NCBI GenBank assembly: GCA_965248935.1
Contig: OZ252214.1
Span: forward strand, 3,162,001 to 3,226,000
DNA from: G032773895 sp965248935
Lineage (GTDB): Bacteria; Pseudomonadota; Gammaproteobacteria; Pseudomonadales; Cellvibrionaceae
Length of the DNA: 64,000 bases
Direction of reading: 5' to 3'
Under the pieces are notes generated by a model. That model saw only the letters and a program-made list of their open reading frames with translations, was not told the origin of the DNA and did no database searches. Within the stretch, counting starts at the first letter, position 1. The number at the start of each line of letters is the position of its first letter. This document shows, piece after piece, positions 33,456 through 43,197 of the stretch. A program made the translations under genes and the position numbers.

Positions 33456-36400
33456 TTACAGTATCATTTGCTTGAGTAATGCTTGCAGAGGATGTGGAAT
33501 TTGAGCTGCGTCTTCTCGTTTTATTTGGCTTCGACATGAATAGCCAGTCGCCACTAAACGAATTGTATTGTGTTGGTTTTCTGGGTTTGGTTCTGAATCG
33601 GAAGTTGTATGTTGATGGTTGGGGTTGTATTTTTCCACAATCGGGCGCCAACTCATACTATAGAGTTTTTTAGAGGCTTCCAAGTTGCGGGCTTCGTGAC
33701 CATAGGTGCCAGACATGCCGCAGCAGCCTAGGTTTTCAATTTCTAATTCCTGGCCAAGTGTTGTAAAGATTTTTTTCCAATCGTTTAATGTGGATGCCGC
33801 ATTTGCAGTTTCGATGCAGTGAGGCATAAGTTTATATACGCCTTTCTTGAGGTTTTCGGAAAATTCTTTGCAAACCGCTAGATGCTCAACCAAAAACTCT
33901 TGTATTAGTTTTACTTTTAATGTAGGTGCGTTTAATGTAGGTGCGTTTAATGTAAGCGCGTTATTGGCGTAAAGCGGGTATTCGCTTCGGTAGGTATAGG
34001 TCATTGAGGGGTCGATGCCTACAAGGGATACGCCTGTACGAGCAATACTGTTGAGCATTTCTGTATTTAAACTGGATACTTTTTCAAATTGGTTTAAAAA
34101 ACCGTGTACATGCAGTGGTTTACCGTTGGGTTTATAAGGTGCTAAATAGACATTAAAACCTAGCTTTTGTAGGAATTGTATGCAGTCTGCCACTAAGGGG
34201 GCTTCGAAGTAACTGGTGAAGGCGTCCTGTACTATGACTACTGTGAGCTGTTTTTCTTCTTCGCTCAGGCTTTGCAGTTTGTATGCATCGGCAATGTTAA
34301 TATTGTAATCTGTCAGTGGCTTTTCACTTAGTAAGGGTGCATCGACAAAGCCCACACGTTTTTTCAATATGAACTTAACCACTTTATTGCCCATAAAAAA
34401 GTTATATAGCTTCGGCACTTTGGAAAAGGGAGGGAGTGTATATTCCAGTAAGCCCACTAGATAATCCTTCACGGGGCGTAGGTAACGGGTGTGGTATATT
34501 GCTAAAAACTTTGCTCTAAATTCGGGAACGTCGATTTTTATCGGGCATTGTCCGGTACAGGATTTACAGGCCAAGCAGCCTGCCATGGAGTCATAGACTT
34601 CGTGGGAAAAGTCGTCTTCGAGCTTTCCTTCGAGTAAGGTGTGTTTAACTTTTTTCAGGAAGTCAAAAATTTGCACGCTTGACTTCTTGTCCTTCAATGC
34701 ATTTGCTGGCGAATAATTTTTTTCGGATGATAATTTTAGCCATTCACGAATAAGTGATGCACGACCTTTAGGAGAGTGAGTACGCTTGCGTGTGGCCTTC
34801 CATGAGGGGCACATGGCGTCATTGGGGTTCCAGTTAAAGCAGGTGCCGTTACCGTTACAATAAACGGCGTCATTAAATGCTTGCCAACTGTCTGAGGAAA
34901 TAACCCTGTCGCTTTGTCCTCGTGTAGGTACTTCATTAATTTTTAGTAATTTTTCGGACTCCCCCGGTGTGGCAATTTTGCCAGGGTTAAGTTGGTTGTG
35001 AGGGTCGAAGGCGGCTTTTATGCGTCTTAGTTGTGGATAAAGCTCGCCAAAAAACTGTGGTGAGTATTGTGAACGCACACCTTTTCCGTGTTCCCCCCAT
35101 AATAACCCGCCGTATTTGTGGGTGAGGTCGGCAACTTTGTCGGATATTTCCCAGGCGATGGCTTCTTGGTGGGTGTCTTTCATATCGAGCGAGGGGCGAA
35201 CATGCAGGACGCCAGCATCTACATGGCCAAACATGCCGTATTCTAATTCGTAGGAATCCAAAATTTCTCTAAATTCTAAAATAAAGTCAGCGAGTTTTTC
35301 TGGAGGAACTGCGGTATCTTCAACAAATGGAATAGGGCGAGCTTCACCTTGAGCGTTACCGAGCAAGCCTACAGCTCGTTTCCGCATGGCCCATATTTTG
35401 TTAATATTTTCTTTTCCGTGTGCAATGGCGTAGCCAATTCTTCCGTTTTTATCTTTTTCAATCGTGGAATGTATTTCTTTGGTGAACTTTTCTACTTTTT
35501 CTTCAAGCTCCCTTTCATTTTGCGCAATAAATTCGACTAGGTTTATGCCTTGTACCGGAGTAGGTGTTTTATCGGCAAAAAACTCTTCCACTTGGTGCCA
35601 GATAAAATCATTCATAGCGAGGTTAAGTACTTTTGAGTCGATGGTTTCGATAGCCGCAGGGGAGGACTTCATTAACTCTGTTGCGTCTCGTAAGGAGGAG
35701 TCGAAGTGTCCGTATTTCACCACTACTAGTGCGGAATGTTTGGGAAGCGGGATAATATTTAATTTCGCTTCGCTAATAAATCCCAAGGTACCTTCACTGC
35801 CACATAATATATTATTTACATTGAATCTTTCTTCTTTATCACGGATATGAGCGAGGTCATATCCCGTTAGGCATCGGTTAAGAGAAGGAAATATTTCTTC
35901 GATTAATTCACCGTACTCAATATCAATACTGTTTATAAGGCGATGTATCAAGCCGATACGGTCTTGTCGTTCACTCACCGCCATATATTCTTCATCGTCC
36001 AGCGGTTTACTGTTAAGGACAGACCCATTGAGTAACACTGTTTTAAGTTCAAGTACATGATCTCGGGTTTTACCGTAAAGACAGGAGCCTTGTCCTGAAG
36101 CATCGGTATTGATCATTCCGCCTATTGTAGCTCGGTTACTGGTAGAGAGATCGGGAGCGAAGAAATAGCCGTGAGGTTTAAGCGCTGCGTTGAGCTGGTC
36201 TTTTACCACACCTGTTTCGACCCTTACCCAGCCCTCTTCACAATTGATTTCTAAAATAGTATTCATGTATTTGGAAAGGTCGACCAAAATACCGTGGCTC
36301 AACGACTGGCCATTGGTGCCAGTTCCGCCTCCGCGAGGCGACATTTGTACGCCGAGGAACTCCGGTTGACTGGCGTGTAGAGTGAGCAGCATTAAGTCAT

Positions 36401-36584
36401 CGGTTGATTTTGGATAGACTACCGCTTGAGGTGTGATTTGGTAGATGGAGTTATCGGTTGATTGGGTAATTCGGTTGCCGTAATCCCGTTGAATATCACC
36501 ACCGAAGTTGGACTCTTCCAGAGTATTCAAGAAAGTATTGTAGGTTTCCAGAAGGGGAGCTTGAGGGCAGAGCTTGGGGATCAT
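33456..36584 (-). CDS. ydiJ: YdiJ-type FAD/Fe-S D-2-hydroxyacid dehydrogenase
   Basis: 1042 residues from the ATG at 36584; an in-frame ATG lies 12 nt upstream, but IPKLCPQAPLLETYN matches the YdiJ start. FAD-binding PCMH domain (PRGGGTGTNGQSLSHGILVDLS, FAPDLSTSNRATIGGMINTDASGQGS), FAD-oxidase C domain (YGMFGHVDAGVLHVRPSLDM), a 4Fe-4S region (CLACKSCTGQCPIKIDVPEF) and a CCG domain (NLGCCGMSGTYGHE). E. coli YdiJ oxidises D-2-hydroxyglutarate. The start-to-end match is strong. It has a small in-frame repeat, (L)NAPT twice, at 33921-33960. Confidence 0.93.
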   Translation of the reverse strand: MIPKLCPQAPLLETYNTFLNTLEESNFGGDIQRDYGNRITQSTDNSIYQITPQAVVYPKSTDDLMLLTLHASQPEFLGVQMSPRGGGTGTNGQSLSHGILVDLSKYMNTILEINCEEGWVRVETGVVKDQLNAALKPHGYFFAPDLSTSNRATIGGMINTDASGQGSCLYGKTRDHVLELKTVLLNGSVLNSKPLDDEEYMAVSERQDRIGLIHRLINSIDIEYGELIEEIFPSLNRCLTGYDLAHIRDKEERFNVNNILCGSEGTLGFISEAKLNIIPLPKHSALVVVKYGHFDSSLRDATELMKSSPAAIETIDSKVLNLAMNDFIWHQVEEFFADKTPTPVQGINLVEFIAQNERELEEKVEKFTKEIHSTIEKDKNGRIGYAIAHGKENINKIWAMRKRAVGLLGNAQGEARPIPFVEDTAVPPEKLADFILEFREILDSYELEYGMFGHVDAGVLHVRPSLDMKDTHQEAIAWEISDKVADLTHKYGGLLWGEHGKGVRSQYSPQFFGELYPQLRRIKAAFDPHNQLNPGKIATPGESEKLLKINEVPTRGQSDRVISSDSWQAFNDAVYCNGNGTCFNWNPNDAMCPSWKATRKRTHSPKGRASLIREWLKLSSEKNYSPANALKDKKSSVQIFDFLKKVKHTLLEGKLEDDFSHEVYDSMAGCLACKSCTGQCPIKIDVPEFRAKFLAIYHTRYLRPVKDYLVGLLEYTLPPFSKVPKLYNFFMGNKVVKFILKKRVGFVDAPLLSEKPLTDYNINIADAYKLQSLSEEEKQLTVVIVQDAFTSYFEAPLVADCIQFLQKLGFNVYLAPYKPNGKPLHVHGFLNQFEKVSSLNTEMLNSIARTGVSLVGIDPSMTYTYRSEYPLYANNALTLNAPTLNAPTLKVKLIQEFLVEHLAVCKEFSENLKKGVYKLMPHCIETANAASTLNDWKKIFTTLGQELEIENLGCCGMSGTYGHEARNLEASKKLYSMSWRPIVEKYNPNHQHTTSDSEPNPENQHNTIRLVATGYSCRSQIKREDAAQIPHPLQALLKQMIL

Positions 36585-36742
36585 TGTTCTGTGCATACCT
36601 TATGTAAATATTGGTTTTTGCCTAAACCAACAGTGCTGGGTTGAGAAAGGGGCTATTGTAACTGCTTTGCTGATTGCTTCCAGGAATGCCAGCAAATCAA
36701 ATTCAATTAGTGTGAACGGACCCTAAAGAGTGGAACCTGAGG

Positions 36743-38068
36743 TTAGAAAGTAAGGGTGGCGACCGATTGTTCGCCAATAGAAAATTCAAAGTGCCAATGT
36801 TGAGTTTGGGCAATTTTCTTTACTAGCGCCAGTCCCAGGCCAAAACCTCCACGGTCTAAGGTTTGTTCTATATTTATGTCGCAAGATTGGGAACAGTCGT
36901 ATGTTGGGTTGGGGTTGATTATTTCTATGGTGTGAGTGGAAGGGCTGGAAATGTGTATGGTGCCTTCATTGGTGTGCTGAAAAGCGTTGCGAATAAGGTT
37001 ATCCAGTGCAATGTGCAGCAGTGCCGCTTCAATATTTTTGGGTTGAATATCTTCGATATGAAGGTCTACAGTAATGGGGCGATTTTGTATCAGGTTTTGG
37101 TTCTCTTCAACCAGCTCTTTAATAAGGCCCTGAATATTGGTTTCGGCTTTTATCGGGGCGTTGGCATGGCCTTTTTCGGCTTGGGCGAGCCAGAGAATTG
37201 CTTCAGTTACGGCTTTCATCGTATTGCCTGCACGTCTTATTCTGAGTAGGAGTTCTTCTTCTTTTTCCGGGCTTAACTTGTCTAGCTTTTTGACGTGCTC
37301 GAGTACATCTATGCTGTTGCGAATAATGGCAATAGGGGTGCGTAGCTCATGGCTGGCGTTGCGCAAAAATTGGCGCTCATGGTCGTTTTGGTGGTGAATT
37401 TTGTCCAGCGCTGTATATAGGGTACTCGCCAACTCTCCAATTTCATCATCCTGGATGGCGGAGGGAAGCGGGCTGAGTTTTTCTTTTGATTTATGGTTAC
37501 ATTGTACCCAGTCAGATAAGGCTCCGATGGGGAGTAAGGCTCGCTGCACCACCTTGTGAAATACCATAAGCATAAGCGCAACAATAATTGCGCCTACTAA
37601 CGCAAGTATGCGGAACCTTTCTTTTATGCGGTCAATAAAGGTATAGGGCACGATAATTTCATAATAAAGGTAAAATTTTTCGTCCCGACTAGGTAAGTCT
37701 GATATTTGTAGGTGCCTGTGGCCCTCGCCGTGTTCATAGTGTTTGGAGGTATAGAGAATACCTTCAGGGGTGCGGTAAATCTCGTCCCAGGACGCTAACG
37801 GAAATGCTTCGATAACGTGGGCGGGGAGGGTATCTATGCCAATATAACCCTGTAGTGACTGTGAGAGAGGTAGGGGTATATTTGGGTCATTTTGGTAGGC
37901 TTGTAAAAACTGATAGGTTTCATGTAGCAGTACATTGTGAGTAGCCTTTGCTGAGCCCCAGGCATACAACATCGTCAGCAGAACCGTATAGCAGGCAACG
38001 AGAGAAACGGAAAAAATAGCAATAATCTTCCCGACTCGAACGGGAAGTGACTTGTGAAAATTAAGCAT
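36743..38068 (-). CDS. sensor histidine kinase
   Basis: About 441 residues from the ATG at 38068, whose overlap of 8 nt with the response regulator favours it over 38092. TM1 (about 10-35), a periplasmic sensor of about 115 residues, TM2 (ALVGAIIVALMLMVFHKVV), HAMP, then the H-box FLRNASHELRTPIAIIRNS, N-box LDNLIRNAFQHTN and G-box GGFGLGLALVKKIA. It phosphorylates the regulator encoded upstream. The signal is unknown. Confidence 0.92.
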   Translation of the reverse strand: MLNFHKSLPVRVGKIIAIFSVSLVACYTVLLTMLYAWGSAKATHNVLLHETYQFLQAYQNDPNIPLPLSQSLQGYIGIDTLPAHVIEAFPLASWDEIYRTPEGILYTSKHYEHGEGHRHLQISDLPSRDEKFYLYYEIIVPYTFIDRIKERFRILALVGAIIVALMLMVFHKVVQRALLPIGALSDWVQCNHKSKEKLSPLPSAIQDDEIGELASTLYTALDKIHHQNDHERQFLRNASHELRTPIAIIRNSIDVLEHVKKLDKLSPEKEEELLLRIRRAGNTMKAVTEAILWLAQAEKGHANAPIKAETNIQGLIKELVEENQNLIQNRPITVDLHIEDIQPKNIEAALLHIALDNLIRNAFQHTNEGTIHISSPSTHTIEIINPNPTYDCSQSCDINIEQTLDRGGFGLGLALVKKIAQTQHWHFEFSIGEQSVATLTF

Positions 38069-38747
38069 CTTCGCGCAAGGCCACTCCAACACCGCGAAGG
38101 GTATGTATAAGGGTTGAATTGTAGGGTTTATCTACGAGTTTTCTCAGAGTATATAAATGAGATTTGAGCGCTTCAGAATCGGGTGGGCTATCTTGCCAAA
38201 GTGATTTTTCCAGTGCTTCCCGAGAGAGTACTTTGGGGCTGGCTTGCATTAGGCTAACCAATATTTTCCAGCAGGCAGGGGAAAGGTCGATAAGGTCGCC
38301 TTGACGATGGGCTTGGTGAGTTTCCAAATTTAATGCCAAATCGGCAACCTTAAGGGTGCCATTCGTAGCGGAAATGGACTGGCGTTTATTTAGCGCAACG
38401 AGTCGAGCTTCTAGTTCAGGTAAGTCGAAGGGTTTAACAAGGTAGTCATCTGCACCGGCGTTAAAGCCTGCAAGCTTATCGTCAAGGGTGTCCCTCGCGG
38501 TAAGCATAATAACCGGCGCGTTACAGCCATGCTTACGAAGTGCTTGGCAAAGAGACAATCCGTCCATACCAGGCATCATAATATCCAGTACTAAAACGTC
38601 GTAGGTATTCTCTTTGATTAGCTGAAGCGCATGGTCACCTCTTTCAGCGAAGTCACACTCGATATCGTGCATCTCCAGGTAGTCGATGACACTTGCGGCT
38701 AGATCGCGGTTATCTTCAGCAACAAGAACAAGCATAAATGGCTCCAA
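38061..38747 (-). CDS. OmpR-family response regulator
   Basis: 228 residues. Receiver domain with acidic pocket (VAEDN), phospho-Asp in DVLVLDIMMPGMDGL, Thr in IMLTARD and Lys in YLVKPFDLPELEARL. The C-terminal winged helix (SREALEKSLWQDSPPDSEALKSHLYTLRKLVD, IHTLRGVGVAL) binds DNA. First gene of the pair. The target genes are unknown. Confidence 0.93.
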   Translation of the reverse strand: MEPFMLVLVAEDNRDLAASVIDYLEMHDIECDFAERGDHALQLIKENTYDVLVLDIMMPGMDGLSLCQALRKHGCNAPVIMLTARDTLDDKLAGFNAGADDYLVKPFDLPELEARLVALNKRQSISATNGTLKVADLALNLETHQAHRQGDLIDLSPACWKILVSLMQASPKVLSREALEKSLWQDSPPDSEALKSHLYTLRKLVDKPYNSTLIHTLRGVGVALREDA

Positions 38748-38933
38748 TATTTAATGTAAAAGGCATTATACCCTAGCATTTGTATGTTTTTTGACTTGAT
38801 GTTGACACTGAGTGACATTCTTCCTTCTGCCCTGCTAGGAACCCAACTGGTTACTCGATGGGTTTGATATATGGAACAACAAATTGCATCAAACTCTGCA
38901 TTACACTACAGTCTCGTAGCAGGTTAGCGTATA

Positions 38934-39426
38934 ATGTCGTCCAAGAAAAACCTGTCGGTTGAGCTGGGGGAAACCAAACTGATCAGCAATTTGGAAGAGA
39001 CCATTCGTTACCTCAAGCACCTCAAATTCGGCAAGAGTTCCGAAAAGTATGATGGAAAGCAAAGCGACCTCTTTAACGAAGTCGAGGTTTTAAACGAAGA
39101 AAACGACAGAATTGAAGAAGACGCAACAAAGAATAATGTCACGCCCCCGGCTAAAAAAAGAGCCAAAACAAAACCTCGCGTATACCGTATACCGAAGTCT
39201 TCCATGGCTTACCAGAACATGAAAAGCAATGCACCTGTGGTTGTCAGCGTGTTCGAAGTAGCTAAGAATTGGTTGTTCCCGAGTGCCTAAAGGCCCTAGA
39301 GCAAAGGCAAATGACCTAAACGTTTTTGACTATCTTAAACATTTATTTAAGAACTTACCTCAGTTGACAGCAAACAATAATTACATTGACGATTTTTTGC
39401 TTTGGAATGTTAAATTACCGGCATAG
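38934..39426 (+). pseudogene. IS66 transposase (TnpC) remnant
   Basis: The N-terminal piece (38934-39290) has the IS66 marks ETIRYLKHLKFGKSSEKYD and QSDLFNE. In another frame, 39301-39426 gives AKANDLNVFDYLKHLFKNLP and DDFLLWNVKLPA, the usual C-terminus of IS66 transposases. Everything between, including the DDE core, is deleted. Dead element just upstream of the ribonucleotide reductase gene; its removal of upstream DNA may have changed that gene's promoter. Confidence 0.85.
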
Positions 39427-39474
39427 TGCCGTATTTTTTACTGTCGGTTGGGGGGGATCGCTTACTGTGAATTT

Positions 39475-42312
39475 ATGAATACTCAACAGCTGCAAGAAGT
39501 ATCTGAAGAGGTACTACTAGAAAAATATGCTAAAGGGGATGAGAAGCGTTTATCAGGAGATCAGGCAACTGATGCTATTCGGAAACGTGTTTCAAAGGCT
39601 TTGGCTGTGCCTGAAAAAGAACGTGACCTTTGGGAAGAACGATTTTATGAGGCTCAAGTTTCGGGAACTATTATGGCTGGTCGCATTAATTCTGCTGCCG
39701 GTACAGGTCTTGAAGCGACTCTCATTAACTGTTTCGTCCAACCTGTGTCAGACACAACATCTGGGTATGATTGTGGCCGGCCAGGGATTTATCCTGCTCT
39801 AAATCAGGCAACAGAAACTATGCGTCGTGGTGGGGGTGAAGGTTATGATTTTAGCCATATCCGACCTCGTGGCGCAAAAGTAAAAGGAACAGGATCATTG
39901 GCTTCTGGTCCTGTGAGCTACATGCATGTTTTTGATCGCTCTTGTCAAACTATTGAATCAGCAGGTGCAAGGCGCGGTGCGCAAATGGGCGTGTTACGAG
40001 TAGATCATCCTGATATACGTGAATTTATATCTGAAAAACGTACTATGGGTTCTCTTACTCAGTTCAACATTAGTGTTGCGGTGACTGATGAGTTCATGGA
40101 AGCTCTGTCTTTCGGTTATCGTTTTGCATTAGTTCATAAAGCGGAACCGTCTCAGGAACTGCTTGAACAAGGTGCGTACCAGCGTGATGATGGTATGTGG
40201 GTGTATGAACCAGACGTCGATCCCTCTGAAATATGGGGATTGATTATGGAGAATACATTTAACCAGGCTGAGCCGGGTGTGATCTTTATCGATCATGTAA
40301 ACACTGAAAATAATCTTCACTATGCTGAGCGCATAGAGGCTACCAATCCATGTGGTGAGCAGCCTTTGCCGGATTATGGATGTTGCTGTCTTGGTTCTGT
40401 GAATCTTGCGCAATTTATCTGCGATCCATTTACTCAAGAAACCCTTGCAAAAAACTTTGACTGGGATGGATTTAAGTTAGCAATACATACTGCTGTTCGT
40501 ATGTTAGATAACGTTTTATCCGTAACGTTTTGGCCTCTTGATGAACAGTCAAAAGAAGCCGAGTCTAAGCGTCGTATTGGTCTAGGTATTACAGGGCTTG
40601 GAAGTATGTTGGTTCTGTTAGGCTTGCGTTACGACAGCTCTGCTGGCCGTGACTTTGCTGAAAAAATATCAGTTTTTCTACGGGATGAAGCTTATCGAAC
40701 TTCTATTGAATTAGCGAAAGAGAAGGGTACATTTCCGCTGTTTGATGAAGAAAAGTATCTAGCTTCTAAGTTTATTCAACGCTTGCCTAAAGACATCCAA
40801 GAAGGAATACGGAAACATGGTATTCGTAATTCTCACTTGCTGTCGATAGCGCCCACTGGAACTATAAGTTTAGCGTTTGCCGACAATGCCAGTAATGGTA
40901 TTGAACCAGCTTTTAGTTGGGTTTATAACCGAAATAAAAGAATGGCAGACGGTAGCACGAAAACCTACCAGGTAATGGATCATGCTTATCGGCGATATGC
41001 TGAAACAGGCGGAGATCTTGATAGTTTACCAGACAGCTTCGTGAATGCGCTTGAGATAACCCCAGAAGCTCACTTGGCAATGGTTGCCGTGTTTGCAAAG
41101 AACATTGATAGCGCCATATCCAAAACCATTAACTGTCCGGTTGATATTCCCTTCGAAGAATTTGAAGGGATTTATCTCAGTGCCTACGAGCTTGGTTTGA
41201 AGGGTGTCACAACATACCGTCCAAACAGTATTACTGGAGCGGTGTTGGAAACTGAGACCCAAAAACCAGCCGATTTGGATACTTCTGCTGATCGAAAGAT
41301 TACGTTAGATAGTGTCCCCAAACCTGCACTAGCTAGTTTGCGTTGGCCAAAACGTCCAGAATGTCCAGATGGAAACCCTTCGGTTACCTATTTGGTAAAA
41401 CATCCAGTCTCTCCGTTTGCCGTGTTTGTTGGCCATATCCAAAATGGTCGCCCACACCCTTTTGAGGTTTGGGTTAATGGTGAGGAGCAGCCTCGTGGTA
41501 TTGGGGCTCTTGCCAAAACTCTATCAATGGATATGCGTTCGGAAGATCAAGGGTGGCTTGAAGCTAAGCTAACCGCTCTGGCTAAAACAGCGGGACAGTC
41601 TTTCGAGATGCAGATGCCTGGTAGTAAAGGCTCGACGGTCGTTGCTTCGGAGGTTTCCGCTCTGGCTCGCCTTGTTAAGTATCATTGTGATGAGCTTTGT
41701 GCGTTCGATTCAACGCAATCAGAAACGCCATTACTCAATGCAATGTTTTCAAGTAAGGAACCCAAAAGTGGTACTGATGGAACACTGAGTTGGACTGTCG
41801 ATATTCACAATCCCGCGACGGGTGATGATTTTGTATTATTCCTTAAAGAGTTGGTATTACCAGATGGTACACATCGTCCGTACTCGATGTGGCTATCAGG
41901 GGAATACCCGGACGCTTTGGATGGACTGTGCAAGTCGTTATCGCTTGATATGAGGATTGTCGATCCTGCGTGGATAGGTAAAAAACTTCGAAGTCTAAGT
42001 AACTTTCCAGAGCCTCAAGGGGATTTTCTGGCAAAGGTACCAGGTTCTGAAAAGATGGTTAATCAGCCATCTACTGTTGCTTACCTAGCCCGTTTGATCC
42101 TCCATCGTTATCAAATGCTTGGTATTTTGAACAGCGATGGATATTCGTTATCGGAGAAAAGCATTTTTGCTGAATCCGATGTCGAGACAGAGCAAGCTCC
42201 AATCATGTTTATGGCTGGCAAAAAGTGTCCTGAATGCCAGGTAAAAGCAGTTATCAAAAAAGATGGCTGTGATTTTTGTACTGCCTGCGGCCATGTAGGA
42301 GCTTGCGGTTAA
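39475..42312 (+). CDS. nrdJ: adenosylcobalamin-dependent (class II) ribonucleotide reductase
   Basis: 945 residues from the ATG at 39475; the frame is open from a TTG at 39448, and the RBS is weak. It makes deoxyribonucleotides using coenzyme B12. Key cysteines: NCFVQPV (Cys86), TNPCGEQPLP (Cys293, the usual radical cysteine position) and TINCPVDIP (Cys554). It has the GRPGIYPALNQATETMRRGGG and SIAPTGTISLAF regions of class II enzymes and a Cys-rich tail, KKCPECQVKAVIKKDGCDFCTACGHVGACG, of a zinc or redox type. Its cofactor need fits the B12 operon at 20575-27730. No riboswitch is seen here; an IS66 remnant ends 48 bp upstream. Confidence 0.93.
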   Translation: MNTQQLQEVSEEVLLEKYAKGDEKRLSGDQATDAIRKRVSKALAVPEKERDLWEERFYEAQVSGTIMAGRINSAAGTGLEATLINCFVQPVSDTTSGYDCGRPGIYPALNQATETMRRGGGEGYDFSHIRPRGAKVKGTGSLASGPVSYMHVFDRSCQTIESAGARRGAQMGVLRVDHPDIREFISEKRTMGSLTQFNISVAVTDEFMEALSFGYRFALVHKAEPSQELLEQGAYQRDDGMWVYEPDVDPSEIWGLIMENTFNQAEPGVIFIDHVNTENNLHYAERIEATNPCGEQPLPDYGCCCLGSVNLAQFICDPFTQETLAKNFDWDGFKLAIHTAVRMLDNVLSVTFWPLDEQSKEAESKRRIGLGITGLGSMLVLLGLRYDSSAGRDFAEKISVFLRDEAYRTSIELAKEKGTFPLFDEEKYLASKFIQRLPKDIQEGIRKHGIRNSHLLSIAPTGTISLAFADNASNGIEPAFSWVYNRNKRMADGSTKTYQVMDHAYRRYAETGGDLDSLPDSFVNALEITPEAHLAMVAVFAKNIDSAISKTINCPVDIPFEEFEGIYLSAYELGLKGVTTYRPNSITGAVLETETQKPADLDTSADRKITLDSVPKPALASLRWPKRPECPDGNPSVTYLVKHPVSPFAVFVGHIQNGRPHPFEVWVNGEEQPRGIGALAKTLSMDMRSEDQGWLEAKLTALAKTAGQSFEMQMPGSKGSTVVASEVSALARLVKYHCDELCAFDSTQSETPLLNAMFSSKEPKSGTDGTLSWTVDIHNPATGDDFVLFLKELVLPDGTHRPYSMWLSGEYPDALDGLCKSLSLDMRIVDPAWIGKKLRSLSNFPEPQGDFLAKVPGSEKMVNQPSTVAYLARLILHRYQMLGILNSDGYSLSEKSIFAESDVETEQAPIMFMAGKKCPECQVKAVIKKDGCDFCTACGHVGACG

Positions 42313-42399
42313 TATGGGGGGTACGCCTCCATGATGTATCATGTGATCTATACCTACCGATACAACCCTGATGATCTCTTACTTAGGCTCTCACGGCTG

Positions 42400-43197
42400 T
42401 TAAAGGGTATCTATACCAAAGCGTTTGCGATAATACTCTGTATAACTGTACATAACTTCCGCTAGACGACCGCTTTTTCTTAGTTTTAATATTATATTAG
42501 ACAATTTTTTATTTAGAATTCTGCCCTCTTTGTCTGCTCTTAATACCGGAGATGAATCAAAGTTTTTAAAAATAATGGAGTTTAACCCCGTGTAATTATG
42601 TTCAGAAATAATCTCATCAATCTCTCTAGCGGCAAAAATAACACCATCTATTCTTCCTGCATTTAGCATTTTTATAAGACAAGGTAAACATGATTTCCCT
42701 AAAAATTTATGTGAATCGAAAAAAATCAGGTGTTGCTGGTCTGTATAGATACTTAAATTATTGTTTATTTCAGAATTAAAATCAGAGGCAATCCATTTTT
42801 CGACAGAAGCATTTTTTTCTTTAAAATAGAGAGCGAAGGGCGTATAGTTTAAGTGTTCATCAGCATATTCGAGTCCCATGCCCTTCAATACTTCTGCTCC
42901 TTTATCTGAACGAATAAACGGTAAGTGTATATCGGCGTCCCCTATTTCAACGTTATAAACAGAGCGACTGAAGGGGTAGAGAGCGAAGGTTACTTTTCCA
43001 TCTTTGTATTCTTTCGCAATTTCTTTCGCTAAATCTACAAATACACCTTTCTCTCTGGTTTCGGCGACAACTGGAAGTCGAGCGATACTAATTTTAATAT
43101 CTTGCGCATAAGTCGTAGGGCTAGATAAAAATATAAGTGACAGAGCCAAGTGCAGTGCTGAATATTGTTTAGTTTTCTTACGTAGGAAATTATTCAT
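42400..43197 (-). CDS. periplasmic solute-binding protein (family 3-like)
   Basis: About 265 residues from the ATG at 43197, which gives a signal peptide (ALHLALSLIFLSSPTTYAQ) and overlaps the kinase stop by 8 nt. The mature part, KISIARLPVVAETREKGVFVDLAKEIAKEY, and the end SGRLAEVMYSYTEYYRKRFG resemble bacterial extracellular solute-binding family 3. No ABC permease is near; the coupled kinase suggests that it brings a ligand signal to the sensor. That link is inferred from operon layout. Confidence 0.8.
   Translation of the reverse strand: MNNFLRKKTKQYSALHLALSLIFLSSPTTYAQDIKISIARLPVVAETREKGVFVDLAKEIAKEYKDGKVTFALYPFSRSVYNVEIGDADIHLPFIRSDKGAEVLKGMGLEYADEHLNYTPFALYFKEKNASVEKWIASDFNSEINNNLSIYTDQQHLIFFDSHKFLGKSCLPCLIKMLNAGRIDGVIFAAREIDEIISEHNYTGLNSIIFKNFDSSPVLRADKEGRILNKKLSNIILKLRKSGRLAEVMYSYTEYYRKRFGIDTL

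Noticed and set aside
38934..39290. Intact small transposase-like gene
   Set aside because: The IS66 C-terminus follows in another frame and the catalytic core is deleted, so it is a remnant.
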